Source: Mycolicibacterium sp. YH-1
GTDB lineage: Bacteria; Actinomycetota; Actinomycetes; Mycobacteriales; Mycobacteriaceae
NCBI RefSeq assembly: GCF_022557175.1
Contig: NZ_CP092915.1
Coordinates: forward strand, 3,906,001 to 3,970,000
Length of the DNA: 64,000 nucleotides
Direction of reading: 5' to 3'
Positions 20,819 through 28,922 of the stretch are shown piece after piece (the stretch's first letter is position 1; every line of letters starts with the position of its first letter). The notes below the pieces were generated by a model. That model saw nothing but the letters and a program-made list of their open reading frames with translations. It did no database searches and was not told the DNA's origin. A program made the position numbers and the translations under genes.

Positions 20819-20864
20819 TCACTGTGCGGTAGTCACTGTGCGGTAGTCACTATGCGGTAGTCAC
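20815..20864 (+). repeat. 14-bp tandem repeat across the stop codon
   Basis: Units of consensus GTARTCACTGTGCG at 20815-20828, 20829-20842 and 20843-20856, plus a partial GTAGTCAC at 20857-20864. The TAA stop lies inside the first unit (GTAATCAC), so slippage here would change only the 3-prime untranslated region. Confidence 0.9.
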
Positions 20865-20873
20865 ATCGCAGCT

Positions 20874-20910
20874 CACGACGGGCGTCACCATTTCGGTGGC
20901 GCCCGTCGTG
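20874..20910 (+). terminator. Strong hairpin terminator after the repeat-protein gene
   Basis: A 16-bp stem (left arm CACGACGGGCGTCACC, with one G-U pair) with a 5-nt loop ATTTC. There is no U-tract, as is usual in mycobacteria. It separates this gene from the TetR operon. Confidence 0.75.
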
Positions 20911-20933
20911 CTGTCTCGACGTGCTGGCACCCA

Positions 20934-20965
20934 TTGACCACATTGAACACATATCGTTAATGTGT
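20934..20965 (+). promoter_or_regulatory. TetR operon promoter with overlapping operator
   Basis: TTGACC (20934-20939) and GTTAAT (20956-20961), 16 bp apart, form a credible promoter. The inverted repeat ACACAT-7 nt-ATGTGT (20947-20965) covers the -10, as expected for TetR autorepression. Confidence 0.55.
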
Positions 20966-20969
20966 GCAG

Positions 20970-21617
20970 ATGCCGCCTGCCGACCAGCCCCGACGGGCAG
21001 TGTCGCCCGCACTGCTCGCCGCCGCCGGGGAAACGTTGCGCAGGCTGGGCCCGCGCCGGTTCAGCCTCACCGCCGTGGCCGAGGCGGCCGGCGTCTCGCG
21101 AGGCACGGTGCACAACGCGTTCGGCAGCCGCGACTATGCGATAAGGACCGCGCTCGACCATCTCGCGGCGGCCTTCGTCGAGACCATGGCAGCCGAGGTC
21201 GAACGATCCGACACACTGGTCGATCAGGTCAGCGCCGCAGCGATTCTCACCTGCGCCCACCGCCAGCGCTCTGACCACGTCGCACCCGGCGGAGTCAACG
21301 AGAGCATCGTTGTCCTGCTACTGCGCAACATCGGCGACGATCTGGTCAGGCGCGCGATCGATCTGTGGAAGCCACTGGTCAAGGCTGCTCAGAGTCGCGG
21401 TGAGATCGGCTCCGGCGTCGATCCCGCGCGCGCAGCCGAATGGATCGTGCGCGTTCTGTTCAGCTTCGAGCTGCTGCCCCCGATGGGCGTGAACCTCGAC
21501 AGTCCGCGCGCTGTCAAAAGATTCGTCACCGAGTTCACGGTTGCCGGATTGACGGGAACATATGGCACGGCGGGCAGGAGCGCAGCGACCCGGGAAACAC
21601 ATGGAGGACATCGATGA
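20970..21617 (+). CDS. TetR-family transcriptional regulator
   Basis: 215 residues. The N-terminal helix-turn-helix (AAAGETLRRLGPRRFSLTAVAEAAGVSRGTVHNAFGSRDYAIRTALDHL) is a TetR DNA-binding domain; the helical remainder is the ligand domain. ATG 20970 is preferred because the promoter predicts a transcript starting about there; GTG 20964 falls inside the operator repeat. The stop overlaps the next ATG by 4 nt (ATGA), coupling it to the monooxygenase and SDR genes it probably controls. Confidence 0.88.
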   Translation: MPPADQPRRAVSPALLAAAGETLRRLGPRRFSLTAVAEAAGVSRGTVHNAFGSRDYAIRTALDHLAAAFVETMAAEVERSDTLVDQVSAAAILTCAHRQRSDHVAPGGVNESIVVLLLRNIGDDLVRRAIDLWKPLVKAAQSRGEIGSGVDPARAAEWIVRVLFSFELLPPMGVNLDSPRAVKRFVTEFTVAGLTGTYGTAGRSAATRETHGGHR

Positions 21618-23188
21618 CCGAGCCCGACTATGAAGTCGCCATCATCGGCGCGGGGCCCGGCGGAATCGCCGCCGCTCACTCGCTACGACAGCGGGGCATA
21701 ACGGACTTCGTCATCATCGAGCGGGCCGACGACTTCGGTGGGTCGTGGCGCGACAACCACTACCCCGGTCTCGCCGTGGACATCCCGAGCCTGTGGTACC
21801 AACTGTCGTTCGCCCCGAACCCGGACTGGTCACGGCTGTTCGCACCAGGACCCGAGCTGTACAGGTACTTGCGGGACACCGCCGCCCAAATGGGCCTCTA
21901 CGACCACCTCATGGCGAATGCCCCGGTTGTCCAACAGCGGTGGGACGACGTCAGTGGCCTCTGGCACCTACACATCGAAGACCAGCGAGTCGTGACCGCC
22001 AGGTTCGTGATCAGCTCGGTCGGCGGCTACGTCAACGCCAAGAACTCCGTCGACATCGACGGATTGGAGGACTTCACCGGAACCGTCCTGCGGCCCAACG
22101 CCTGGGACGACACCTACGTCACCGCGGGCAAGCGGATCGCGGTGATCGGCACCGGCTCCAGCGGCGTCCAGATCGCGGGGGCAGTCTCTGCCGACGCCGC
22201 CAGCCTCGACGTCTATCAGCGCACCCCGGCCTGGGTACTGCCGAAGATCGACTTCGATCTCCCGCCTGCGATGCGCCGAATCCTGCGGATTCCCGGTGTC
22301 TTTCCCGCCGTCAACGCGTTCGGACGCCTGCTCATGGACGTTGCCATGATCGCCCCGATCGTGCACGTCTTCTCACGGCTGCCGGACCGGCTCCTCGTCC
22401 GGCTCATCCCGTTCTACGACGCCTACTGCCGCGGGCTGTACCGGCTGTTGCTGCGGGCGACGGTGCGTGATCCGGCGACGCGAGCTGCCCTGGTACCCCG
22501 GTACGGGATCATGGCGAAGCGTCCCGTCATCTCGAGCGCATTTCTGTCGGCGCTCAACGATCCGGGCACGCGGCTGATCACGACACCCATCGAGCGGATC
22601 ACGCGCGACGGCGTGCGCACCACCGACGGCGTGGACCATCCCGCCGACCTTCTGGTGCTTGCCACCGGGTATGAGCTCTGGACTGATCCGGAGACCTATC
22701 GTCCGGGAACTATTGTCGGCGCAGGAGGATTCGACCTCGCCGAGTACTACCGCGCCCACGGTATGCAGAGCTATGCCGGCACGGCACACCCGCGGCTGCC
22801 CAATCGGTGGGAGATCGTCGGGCCGCTCGGCTACGTCGGATTCGCCTGGTGCGACTTCGTCGAGACGACGGCCGCCCACGCCGTGCGCGTCATCGCCGAG
22901 ACGCGTAACCGCGACCGGCAGGTGGCCGCCGTGAGCCAGGACGCCTTCAACCGGTGGAACGAGCTGATGGCCCGCCGCGGTAAAACCGCTCACCTGTACT
23001 TCACCGAGTGCAATCCGACGCTGAGCACCTACTTCGTGAACTCCCGCCGCGAGACCGTCTACCACCGGCCCCAGACCATCACCGCGTCCCGGTGGTTCGC
23101 CCGACGGGGTCCACTCACCGACTATGCGTACACCCGACGATCGGCCGCGGTGACGGCACGACCGCTACCGAAGGAGCAATCGGCATGA
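21614..23188 (+). CDS. FAD/NADPH-dependent monooxygenase (BVMO/FMO class)
   Basis: 524 residues. FAD Rossmann GAGPGG near the N-terminus, GSWRDNHYPGLAVDIPSLWYQLSF, NADPH Rossmann GTGSSG and a conserved Lys-Arg (MAKRPVISSAFL) place it with class B flavin monooxygenases. The BVMO fingerprint position reads FTGTVLRPNAWD, with Arg in place of His and Asp at the end, so Baeyer-Villiger activity is uncertain; oxidation of a ketone, aldehyde or hydrocarbon-derived substrate is plausible. Overlaps neighbours by 4 nt on both sides within a TetR-controlled operon. Confidence 0.88.
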   Translation: MTEPDYEVAIIGAGPGGIAAAHSLRQRGITDFVIIERADDFGGSWRDNHYPGLAVDIPSLWYQLSFAPNPDWSRLFAPGPELYRYLRDTAAQMGLYDHLMANAPVVQQRWDDVSGLWHLHIEDQRVVTARFVISSVGGYVNAKNSVDIDGLEDFTGTVLRPNAWDDTYVTAGKRIAVIGTGSSGVQIAGAVSADAASLDVYQRTPAWVLPKIDFDLPPAMRRILRIPGVFPAVNAFGRLLMDVAMIAPIVHVFSRLPDRLLVRLIPFYDAYCRGLYRLLLRATVRDPATRAALVPRYGIMAKRPVISSAFLSALNDPGTRLITTPIERITRDGVRTTDGVDHPADLLVLATGYELWTDPETYRPGTIVGAGGFDLAEYYRAHGMQSYAGTAHPRLPNRWEIVGPLGYVGFAWCDFVETTAAHAVRVIAETRNRDRQVAAVSQDAFNRWNELMARRGKTAHLYFTECNPTLSTYFVNSRRETVYHRPQTITASRWFARRGPLTDYAYTRRSAAVTARPLPKEQSA

Positions 23189-24012
23189 CCGACACCCACA
23201 AACCACTGGCTGGCCGCGTCGCGTACGTCACGGGATCCGCTCGGGGCCAAGGCCGTTCGCACTGTGTGCGGCTGGCGCGAGCCGGCGCTGACGTCGTCGC
23301 GATCGATGCGTGCGGTCCGGTGGCCGAGAGTAACGGCTACGTGGCGGCCACCCCGGAGGACCTCGCGGAGACGGTGCGACTGGTCGAGAACGAGGGCCGA
23401 AAGATCCTCGCCAAGGAGGTCGACGTCCGGGACGCCGATGGCCAGCTACGGGTGGTAGCCGAGGCCATCGAGCAGTTCGGCCGACTCGATATCGTCGTGG
23501 CCAATGCCGGGGTGTTGAACTGGGGTCGGCTGTGGGAGATCTCGCCGCAGCAGTGGCAGGAGACCATCGACACCAATCTCACCGGGGTGTGGAACACCAT
23601 CCGTGCCGTCGTGCCCCCGATGATCGCCGCGGGCAACGGTGGTTCGATCATCACCATCAGCTCGGCAGCGGGAATCAAGGCCGTCCCGGGTTGCGGACAC
23701 TACTGCGCCTCGAAGTTCGGCGTCGTAGGGCTGACGAACTCGCTGGCAATCGAGCTGGGCGAGTTCGGAATCCGTGTCAACTCCGTTCACCCATACGGCA
23801 CGGACACGCCGATGGGCAATGACGTGTCGATGTACCAGATGCTCGCCGACCACCAGACCTACATCCACAGCTTCTCCCCCGGCGCCCTGCCGACTGACTC
23901 GCTCGCCGCGCCCGACCTCATCTCCGACATCGTCCTCTGGTTGGCCAGCGACGCGTCGTCGTTGATCACCGCCGCCCAGATCCCCGCCGACAAGGGCTAT
24001 CTCAAGATCTGA
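23185..24012 (+). CDS. Mycofactocin-coupled short-chain dehydrogenase
   Basis: 275 residues. The cofactor motif TGSARGQGRSHCVRLARAGADVVAIDAC and the extended loop that follows are those of the SDR subfamily that holds its nicotinamide tightly and depends on mycofactocin as electron acceptor. The catalytic YCASK and an NAG motif (VVANAGVLNWG) are present. It probably oxidises an alcohol to the carbonyl used by, or derived from, the coupled monooxygenase. ATG 23185 overlaps the upstream stop by 4 nt. Confidence 0.88.
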   Translation: MTDTHKPLAGRVAYVTGSARGQGRSHCVRLARAGADVVAIDACGPVAESNGYVAATPEDLAETVRLVENEGRKILAKEVDVRDADGQLRVVAEAIEQFGRLDIVVANAGVLNWGRLWEISPQQWQETIDTNLTGVWNTIRAVVPPMIAAGNGGSIITISSAAGIKAVPGCGHYCASKFGVVGLTNSLAIELGEFGIRVNSVHPYGTDTPMGNDVSMYQMLADHQTYIHSFSPGALPTDSLAAPDLISDIVLWLASDASSLITAAQIPADKGYLKI

Positions 24013-24019
24013 GCGGCCA

Positions 24020-24697
24020 TCAGCCAGCGGGTAACTCCGCGTCGAGCAGCACGTCAGGTCCTTCGAAACTCAGGAATCCGCGAATGGGCTCGGACTCCGG
24101 TAGCGGGTCCGCGTAGCTCCACCCGACGTCGGGCACCACGGTGTCGCCGATCACCGCCGCCCAGTAGGTGGCCACACCCTTGTAGTTGCAGTAGCTCGAG
24201 GTGTCGGTGGCACTCAGCAGGTCGGTCCGGACATGCTTGGGATCGACGTAAAGCCTTGGTGCCAGGGATGTCTCGAACACGATGACGGTGTCATCGGTGT
24301 CGACGAGAGTCTGGCCAGCAACCTCGACGCGCAACCGCCGCCTCGTCGGCCTGCAGTCGACCCGGTGATACGGGTTGGGCGGATAGTGCACCAGCGCACG
24401 CCCCTCCTCGATCCACGTGTCCACCGCATCCCATGGCACCACGACGTAGCCGGGGGCCTCGGGTTCGGGTCGTCGGGGCAGGTCGCCCACGTCGTCGACG
24501 GGAAACGCGAAACTCAGTGGACTGCCCTCGCGGTGCACCAGCAGTGCGCGTTCGGTGTCGATGACAATCCGACCCGCTTGCAGCGCCTGCACCCGTCGGC
24601 GGTGAGGCTCGACGAACACGATGGAGCCTGTCACCGGCGGCGCCAGCCGTCCCAGCCGATGCGAGCTGAGCGGACCGCTGCCTGCGACCAGACTCAT
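24020..24697 (-). CDS. DUF427 domain protein
   Basis: 225 residues from ATG 24697. The segments PRLYVDPKHVRTDLLSATDTSSYCNYKGVATYW and AALIGDTVVPDVGWSYADPLPES-like wording (here AAVIGDTVVPDVGWSY) are the diagnostic parts of DUF427, here present in a second C-terminal copy with a diverged first half. Function unknown. It is convergent with the mycofactocin-type SDR (7-nt gap) and followed the thioesterase gene on the same strand by 8 nt, so it is probably in that transcript. Confidence 0.88.
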   Translation of the reverse strand: MSLVAGSGPLSSHRLGRLAPPVTGSIVFVEPHRRRVQALQAGRIVIDTERALLVHREGSPLSFAFPVDDVGDLPRRPEPEAPGYVVVPWDAVDTWIEEGRALVHYPPNPYHRVDCRPTRRRLRVEVAGQTLVDTDDTVIVFETSLAPRLYVDPKHVRTDLLSATDTSSYCNYKGVATYWAAVIGDTVVPDVGWSYADPLPESEPIRGFLSFEGPDVLLDAELPAG

Positions 24698-24705
24698 CGT
24701 CGCGC

Positions 24706-25587
24706 CTAGAACCGTGTGGACGCGTCGATCGACGTATCGGTGGTGCGCAACGGGCGAATCATGGCGTCCTGGGTGAACGATGCGATGAGATCGCCTGCCT
24801 CGGTGTGGATCGTGCCGCGGATGTAGGACATCCCCGCGCCGACCTGCGTGCTCTCGTGGGTGTACAGGATCCAGTCCGACCAGTGAAACGGTTCGTGGAA
24901 GCTGACGCCGATGGTCATCGGCGCGGTCGACACCGTGAGGTGCGCCTGACTGGTGCCGATACCCTCATGGGCGCGCATCGTCGCCGAAATACCAAGGTGG
25001 CCAGTGAAGTACGCGATGAGCGCCTTCGCGAGGTCATCACGCGTCGGCACCGTGTCGTAGTGCAGCCACGCGTGCAGTTCGGGCGGACCGACCTCATCGG
25101 GGCTGTTGACGTCCACGACGTCGACAAGGCGCAGCTGTCGACCGACCATCGGCATGTCGGACACGTTGGCGTCGGCGGGTGCGGCGACGTCGGGTCGCGG
25201 CAGGTGATGGCGGATGACGTCGCCCGATGGGACATCGGTGAACACCGTGACCGTGATGCAGCGCTTGCCGTTCTGACTCACCGACACCACCGCGGTCGCC
25301 GTGGTTCGCCCCTCAGCGATGACATCGACGGTCAACTCGACCGGTGGTCCGACCAGAACTGCCCGGGAGAAGACCGCTGACGCCGAGCGCACCGACTTCT
25401 CCGGAAACCGTTTGGCCACCGCCACGATCGCCTGCGCGAGAACCTGACTCCCCTCGACCACCTGCCGTTCGTCGGCTCCCGCGATACCCGTCTGGCCCAC
25501 GAAGCGATCCGTGCCGTCGGGCTCGACATCGAAGAGGTCGAGCAGCCGAGCGAGGGTCCACTCGGATTGTTCGGACTGTGCGGTCAT
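24706..25587 (-). CDS. Acyl-CoA thioesterase II-like double hot-dog protein
   Basis: 293 residues. Two hot-dog halves are visible: FVGQTGIAGADERQVVEGSQVLAQAIVAVAKRFPEKSVRSASAVFSRAVLVGPPVEL, and a C-terminal half ending in HWSDWILYTHESTQVGAGMSYIRGTIHTEAGDLIASFTQDAMIR. The last motif is the TesB signature. It should hydrolyse acyl-CoA to acid and CoA. ATG 25587 is chosen over more distant in-frame codons. It diverges from the TetR gene; the GGTAACGTCATT motif lies in the space between them. Confidence 0.88.
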   Translation of the reverse strand: MTAQSEQSEWTLARLLDLFDVEPDGTDRFVGQTGIAGADERQVVEGSQVLAQAIVAVAKRFPEKSVRSASAVFSRAVLVGPPVELTVDVIAEGRTTATAVVSVSQNGKRCITVTVFTDVPSGDVIRHHLPRPDVAAPADANVSDMPMVGRQLRLVDVVDVNSPDEVGPPELHAWLHYDTVPTRDDLAKALIAYFTGHLGISATMRAHEGIGTSQAHLTVSTAPMTIGVSFHEPFHWSDWILYTHESTQVGAGMSYIRGTIHTEAGDLIASFTQDAMIRPLRTTDTSIDASTRF

Positions 25588-25669
25588 GGCAGACACCCTT
25601 CTCGTGGTGGCGAATTCTGTTGCCGTCGCGAATTCTCGGCTGCAAGCACACCACAGACTGTGCGAAAAC

Positions 25670-25681
25670 GGTAACGTCATT
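25670..25681. promoter_or_regulatory. Operator-like motif GGTAACGTCATT, copy 1
   Basis: Located 4 nt before the TetR gene's ATG (25685), in the thioesterase/TetR divergent region. The identical 12-mer recurs upstream of the amidohydrolase at 26445-26456. Confidence 0.55.
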
Positions 25682-25684
25682 CTC

Positions 25685-26317
25685 ATGGCCAAGTCGACCG
25701 AACGCTCCTCGGCCGCGTCGACCGTCGCCGGCCCCGTTGAGGAGGATTCGCGCGCCACCCGGTTCATGAAATCGGCGCTCGCCATCCTGGGCGAGACGGG
25801 TCGCGCCGACTTCACCGTGCTTGAGGTCGTCGAACGCTCCAAGACCTCGCTGAGGTCCTTCTACCAGCACTTCTCCAGCAAGGATGAGCTGCTGCTGGCC
25901 CTGATCGAGAAGATCATGGCGGAGTCCACGCTGCGCTGGCGCGCCGAGACCGCGAGCCTCGCTCCCCCCGAGGCCCTGCGCGTCCTGATCGAGCGCGTCG
26001 CCGCGCCGGCGTCCTCCACGACACAGGACAGCATCAACCGCGGCCTGACGTTCTACAACGACCACCTCGCCGAGACCATGCCCGCGGAGTACGCCAGGGT
26101 GCTGTCCCCGGTGAAGGTGCTCATCAACGACATCATCGTCGCCGGAATCACCGACGGCACATTCGATCCGGAGATCGACGTCGACCCGGCCGCGACGCTG
26201 ATCATGCAGTCGGCGATGGGCGCGATGCGCCTTCGTGTTCTCGGCGCCGAACTCAACGGGACACCGCTCGAGGGCAAGCACATCTACGACTTCTGCCTCC
26301 GCGCGATCTCCCGATAG
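25685..26317 (+). CDS. TetR-family transcriptional regulator
   Basis: 210 residues from ATG 25685. The DNA-binding domain is RFMKSALAILGETGRADFTVLEVVERSKTSLRSFYQHFSSKDELLLALIEKI. The rest is helical, with a probable acyl-CoA or aromatic ligand pocket that cannot be specified. A shared 12-mer upstream of this gene and of the amidohydrolase operon suggests that it controls thioesterase/DUF427, itself, and the amidohydrolase-acyl-CoA dehydrogenase genes as one regulon. Confidence 0.88.
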   Translation: MAKSTERSSAASTVAGPVEEDSRATRFMKSALAILGETGRADFTVLEVVERSKTSLRSFYQHFSSKDELLLALIEKIMAESTLRWRAETASLAPPEALRVLIERVAAPASSTTQDSINRGLTFYNDHLAETMPAEYARVLSPVKVLINDIIVAGITDGTFDPEIDVDPAATLIMQSAMGAMRLRVLGAELNGTPLEGKHIYDFCLRAISR

Positions 26318-26443
26318 CGCGCCTTTCCAGGCAGCTTGCTCTCCAGACCGACCGTCAGCACACGTCGAAACCTCATCTGACCTGCGCGCTGTGCACCCGC
26401 CAAACTCACTCCGCGCACTCCTCTGTTTTCCCTGTTCCAGACG

Positions 26444-26460
26444 TGGTAACGTCATTACCA
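26444..26460. promoter_or_regulatory. Operator-like palindrome TGGTAA-5 nt-TTACCA, copy 2
   Basis: A perfect 6-5-6 inverted repeat containing GGTAACGTCATT, located 32-48 nt before ATG 26492. A second overlapping repeat CATTA...TAATG follows. Best read as the TetR site of the amidohydrolase operon. Confidence 0.6.
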
Positions 26461-26491
26461 GTAGCGATAATGTGACTTCCAGGAGGCGGAT

Positions 26492-27721
26492 ATGCCATCA
26501 CGCGAACTGTCCTATCCGGTTTTCGATGCCGATAACCACTTCTATGAGCCCAAGGAAGCCCTGACCCAGTTCCTGCCGGATCACCGCAAGGGCGTCATCG
26601 ATTACATCGACGTCCGCGGCCGGACCAAGATCATGGTCCGCAACGTGGTCAGCGACTACATCCCGAACCCGACGTTCGAGGTCGTCGCCCGGCCCGGCGC
26701 GCAGGAGGACTACTTCCGGCACGGCAGCGGCGGCAAGTCATACCGCGAGGTGATGGGCAAGCCCATGAAGGCCATACCCGCCTTCCGCAATCCCGAGGCT
26801 CGCCTTGAGGTTCTCGACAGCCTCGGCCTTGACTACACCCTGATGTTCCCGACGCTGGCCAGCCTGGTCGAGGAGCGGCTCAAGGATGACCCAGACCTGA
26901 TCCTCGACATCGTGCACGCCCTCAACGAGTGGATGTATGAGACCTGGCAGTTCAACTACGAAGATCGCATCTTCTCCACCCCGGTCATCAATCTGGGCAA
27001 TGTCGATCGCGCGCTGGAAGAGCTGGAGTGGTGCCTGGAGCGCGGCGCCAAGACCGTCCTGGTCCGGCCAGCGCCGGTGCCCGGTTACCGCGGCAGCCGC
27101 TCCATGGGTGTCGAGGAGTTCGACCCGTTCTGGGACGCCTGCGTCAAGGCCGGCATCCCCGTCTCGATGCACGCCTCGGACAGCGGGTACTCCAACTACC
27201 TCAACGACTGGGAACCGGCCACAGAGTTCAAGCCGTTCTCCCCGACCTCGTTCCGGATGGTCGCGATGGGCAAGCGTCCCATCGAGGACACGATGGCCGC
27301 GCTGGTCTGCCACGGCGCGCTGACCCGCAATCCGGATCTGCGCATCCTTTCCGTCGAGAACGGCGCCTCCTGGGTACCCTACCTGCACTATCAGTTCAAG
27401 GACGTCTACTCGAAGATGCCGGACTCGTTTCCCGAGGACCCGATCCAGGCGTTCAAGCGCTGCGTTTACGTCGCGCCGTTCTGGGAGGACAACTTCAAGC
27501 AGATGGCCGATCTGTGCGGTATCGACCGCGTCATCTTCGGCTCGGACTGGCCGCACCCGGAGGGCCTGGCCGACCCGATCAACCTGGTCGATGACCTCGA
27601 GGCGCACGGTCTCGACGAGGAGGGCGTCCGAAAGGTCATGGGCGCAAACATGATCGACCTGTTCAAGGTGCCGAACAAGATCGTGCACAAGCCCGATGTG
27701 CCCGCGCTCGTCCTGAACTGA
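26492..27721 (+). CDS. Amidohydrolase-2 (ACMSD-like) family TIM-barrel metal enzyme
   Basis: 409 residues from ATG 26492 behind AGGAGG. The N-terminal metal motif is FDADNHFYEP (the DxxxH form); further ligands are expected at SMHASDSG and in the C-terminal FGSDWPHPEG, the hallmark of amidohydrolase-2 proteins that decarboxylate or hydrolyse ring-derived acids. In mycobacteria such genes sit in steroid and aromatic catabolic clusters, which fits the two acyl-CoA dehydrogenase genes downstream. Substrate unknown. Confidence 0.9.
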   Translation: MPSRELSYPVFDADNHFYEPKEALTQFLPDHRKGVIDYIDVRGRTKIMVRNVVSDYIPNPTFEVVARPGAQEDYFRHGSGGKSYREVMGKPMKAIPAFRNPEARLEVLDSLGLDYTLMFPTLASLVEERLKDDPDLILDIVHALNEWMYETWQFNYEDRIFSTPVINLGNVDRALEELEWCLERGAKTVLVRPAPVPGYRGSRSMGVEEFDPFWDACVKAGIPVSMHASDSGYSNYLNDWEPATEFKPFSPTSFRMVAMGKRPIEDTMAALVCHGALTRNPDLRILSVENGASWVPYLHYQFKDVYSKMPDSFPEDPIQAFKRCVYVAPFWEDNFKQMADLCGIDRVIFGSDWPHPEGLADPINLVDDLEAHGLDEEGVRKVMGANMIDLFKVPNKIVHKPDVPALVLN

Positions 27722-27742
27722 TCACATCCCAACCCTGAAGAG

Positions 27743-27782
27743 GCTGGACCAATCGAATGACCGCTGGACCAATCGCATGACA
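27743..27782 (+). repeat. 20-bp tandem duplication that doubles the start-codon region
   Basis: 27743-27762 and 27763-27782 differ at two bases. The first ATG (27757) opens a seven-codon frame MTAGPIA whose TGA (27778-27780) overlaps the true ATG (27777) as ATGA. Confidence 0.85.
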
Positions 27783-28922
27783 GCGAAGGCCGACTCGCCG
27801 GAACAACTACTCTTCGCGTCAACGGCTCAGGAGTTCCTGCAGTCGAGCGCCTCGCTGTCTCACGTGCGCACGCTGCACGCAGACGGTGTGTCATTCGACG
27901 CCGAGTGGTGGCTTAAGGCAGCCGAACTCGGCTGGGCCAGCCTGCTCGTCCCCGAGGGCCTCGGGGGTGGCAGCGTCTCCGGTGATGGCGTGGCCGACCT
28001 GGCGCTTGTCGCGGAACTGATCGGCCGGACCGTGGCACAGGGTCCGCTGCATCCGGTGAGCACCGTGCTCGCCGGCCTGGCCGATGCCAGCAACGCGCAA
28101 ACCCACTCGGCCACCATCGAATCCCTGGTGTCCGGTGAGCTCGTCGCGTCCTGGGCGGTCTACGAACCCAAGCGGGCCTGGACACCGCTGGTGGCCGATG
28201 TGACCGCCACCCGCACCGACTCCGGATATCGGATCGACGGAGTCAAGGACCGTGTCGAGGCCGGCGCTGAGAGCGGCGTCTTCCTGGTCACCGCGCAGTC
28301 GGAAGGTGCGCTCCGACAGTTCCTGGTCCCCGCGAATGCTGCGGGGGTGAGCGTCGAGGTGCAGAAGTCCCTCGATCTGGTGAAGCGCCATGCCAAGGTG
28401 ACCTTCGACGGCGTCGAGGTCGGTGCGGACGCGGCCGTCGGCACGGCGCAGGAGACGACGGGCCTGATCGCCCGTCAGGCGCAGATCGCGCAGCTTCTGC
28501 AGTGCGCCGAGGTACTCGGGATACTCGAGACGGTTTTCGACTTCACCGTCCAGTGGGCGCAGGACCGGCACTCATTCGGTAGACCCCTGGCGTCCTATCA
28601 GGCGCTCAAGCACAAGTACGCGGACATGAAGATCTGGCTGGAGGCCACGCGTGCCACCACCCGCGCAGCGGCGGCCGCGGTGGGTGCACGTGCCGACAAC
28701 GCGGAGTTCCTGGTGAGCGTCGCCAAGTCCTACGTCGGCGAACACGCAGCGCCCATGCTGCAACTCTGCGTCCAATTGCACGGCGGCATCGGCGTGACGT
28801 GGGAACACGACCTGCATCTGTATCTGCGCCGAGTCACCTTGAACCGCTCGATGTTCGGCACGCCCGAGGAGCACAACCTGCGTGTCTACGCGCTGCACGA
28901 GGAGTTGGAGTCCGCGTCATGA
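27777..28922 (+). CDS. Acyl-CoA dehydrogenase (short partner)
   Basis: 381 residues. The acyl-CoA dehydrogenase fold is clear: N-terminal helical region with LGWASLLVPEGLGGGSVSGDGVADLALVAELIGR, a degenerate middle beta domain, and the C-terminal helical domain (QDRHSFGRPLASYQALKHKYADMKIWLEA, then QLHGGIGVTWEHDLHLYLRR). The usual EGTNEI-type C-terminal loop is absent. Such a short, diverged subunit next to a longer one is typical of the heteromeric steroid-type dehydrogenases. It oxidises an acyl-CoA thioester at the alpha-beta position with FAD. Confidence 0.9.
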   Translation: MTAKADSPEQLLFASTAQEFLQSSASLSHVRTLHADGVSFDAEWWLKAAELGWASLLVPEGLGGGSVSGDGVADLALVAELIGRTVAQGPLHPVSTVLAGLADASNAQTHSATIESLVSGELVASWAVYEPKRAWTPLVADVTATRTDSGYRIDGVKDRVEAGAESGVFLVTAQSEGALRQFLVPANAAGVSVEVQKSLDLVKRHAKVTFDGVEVGADAAVGTAQETTGLIARQAQIAQLLQCAEVLGILETVFDFTVQWAQDRHSFGRPLASYQALKHKYADMKIWLEATRATTRAAAAAVGARADNAEFLVSVAKSYVGEHAAPMLQLCVQLHGGIGVTWEHDLHLYLRRVTLNRSMFGTPEEHNLRVYALHEELESAS

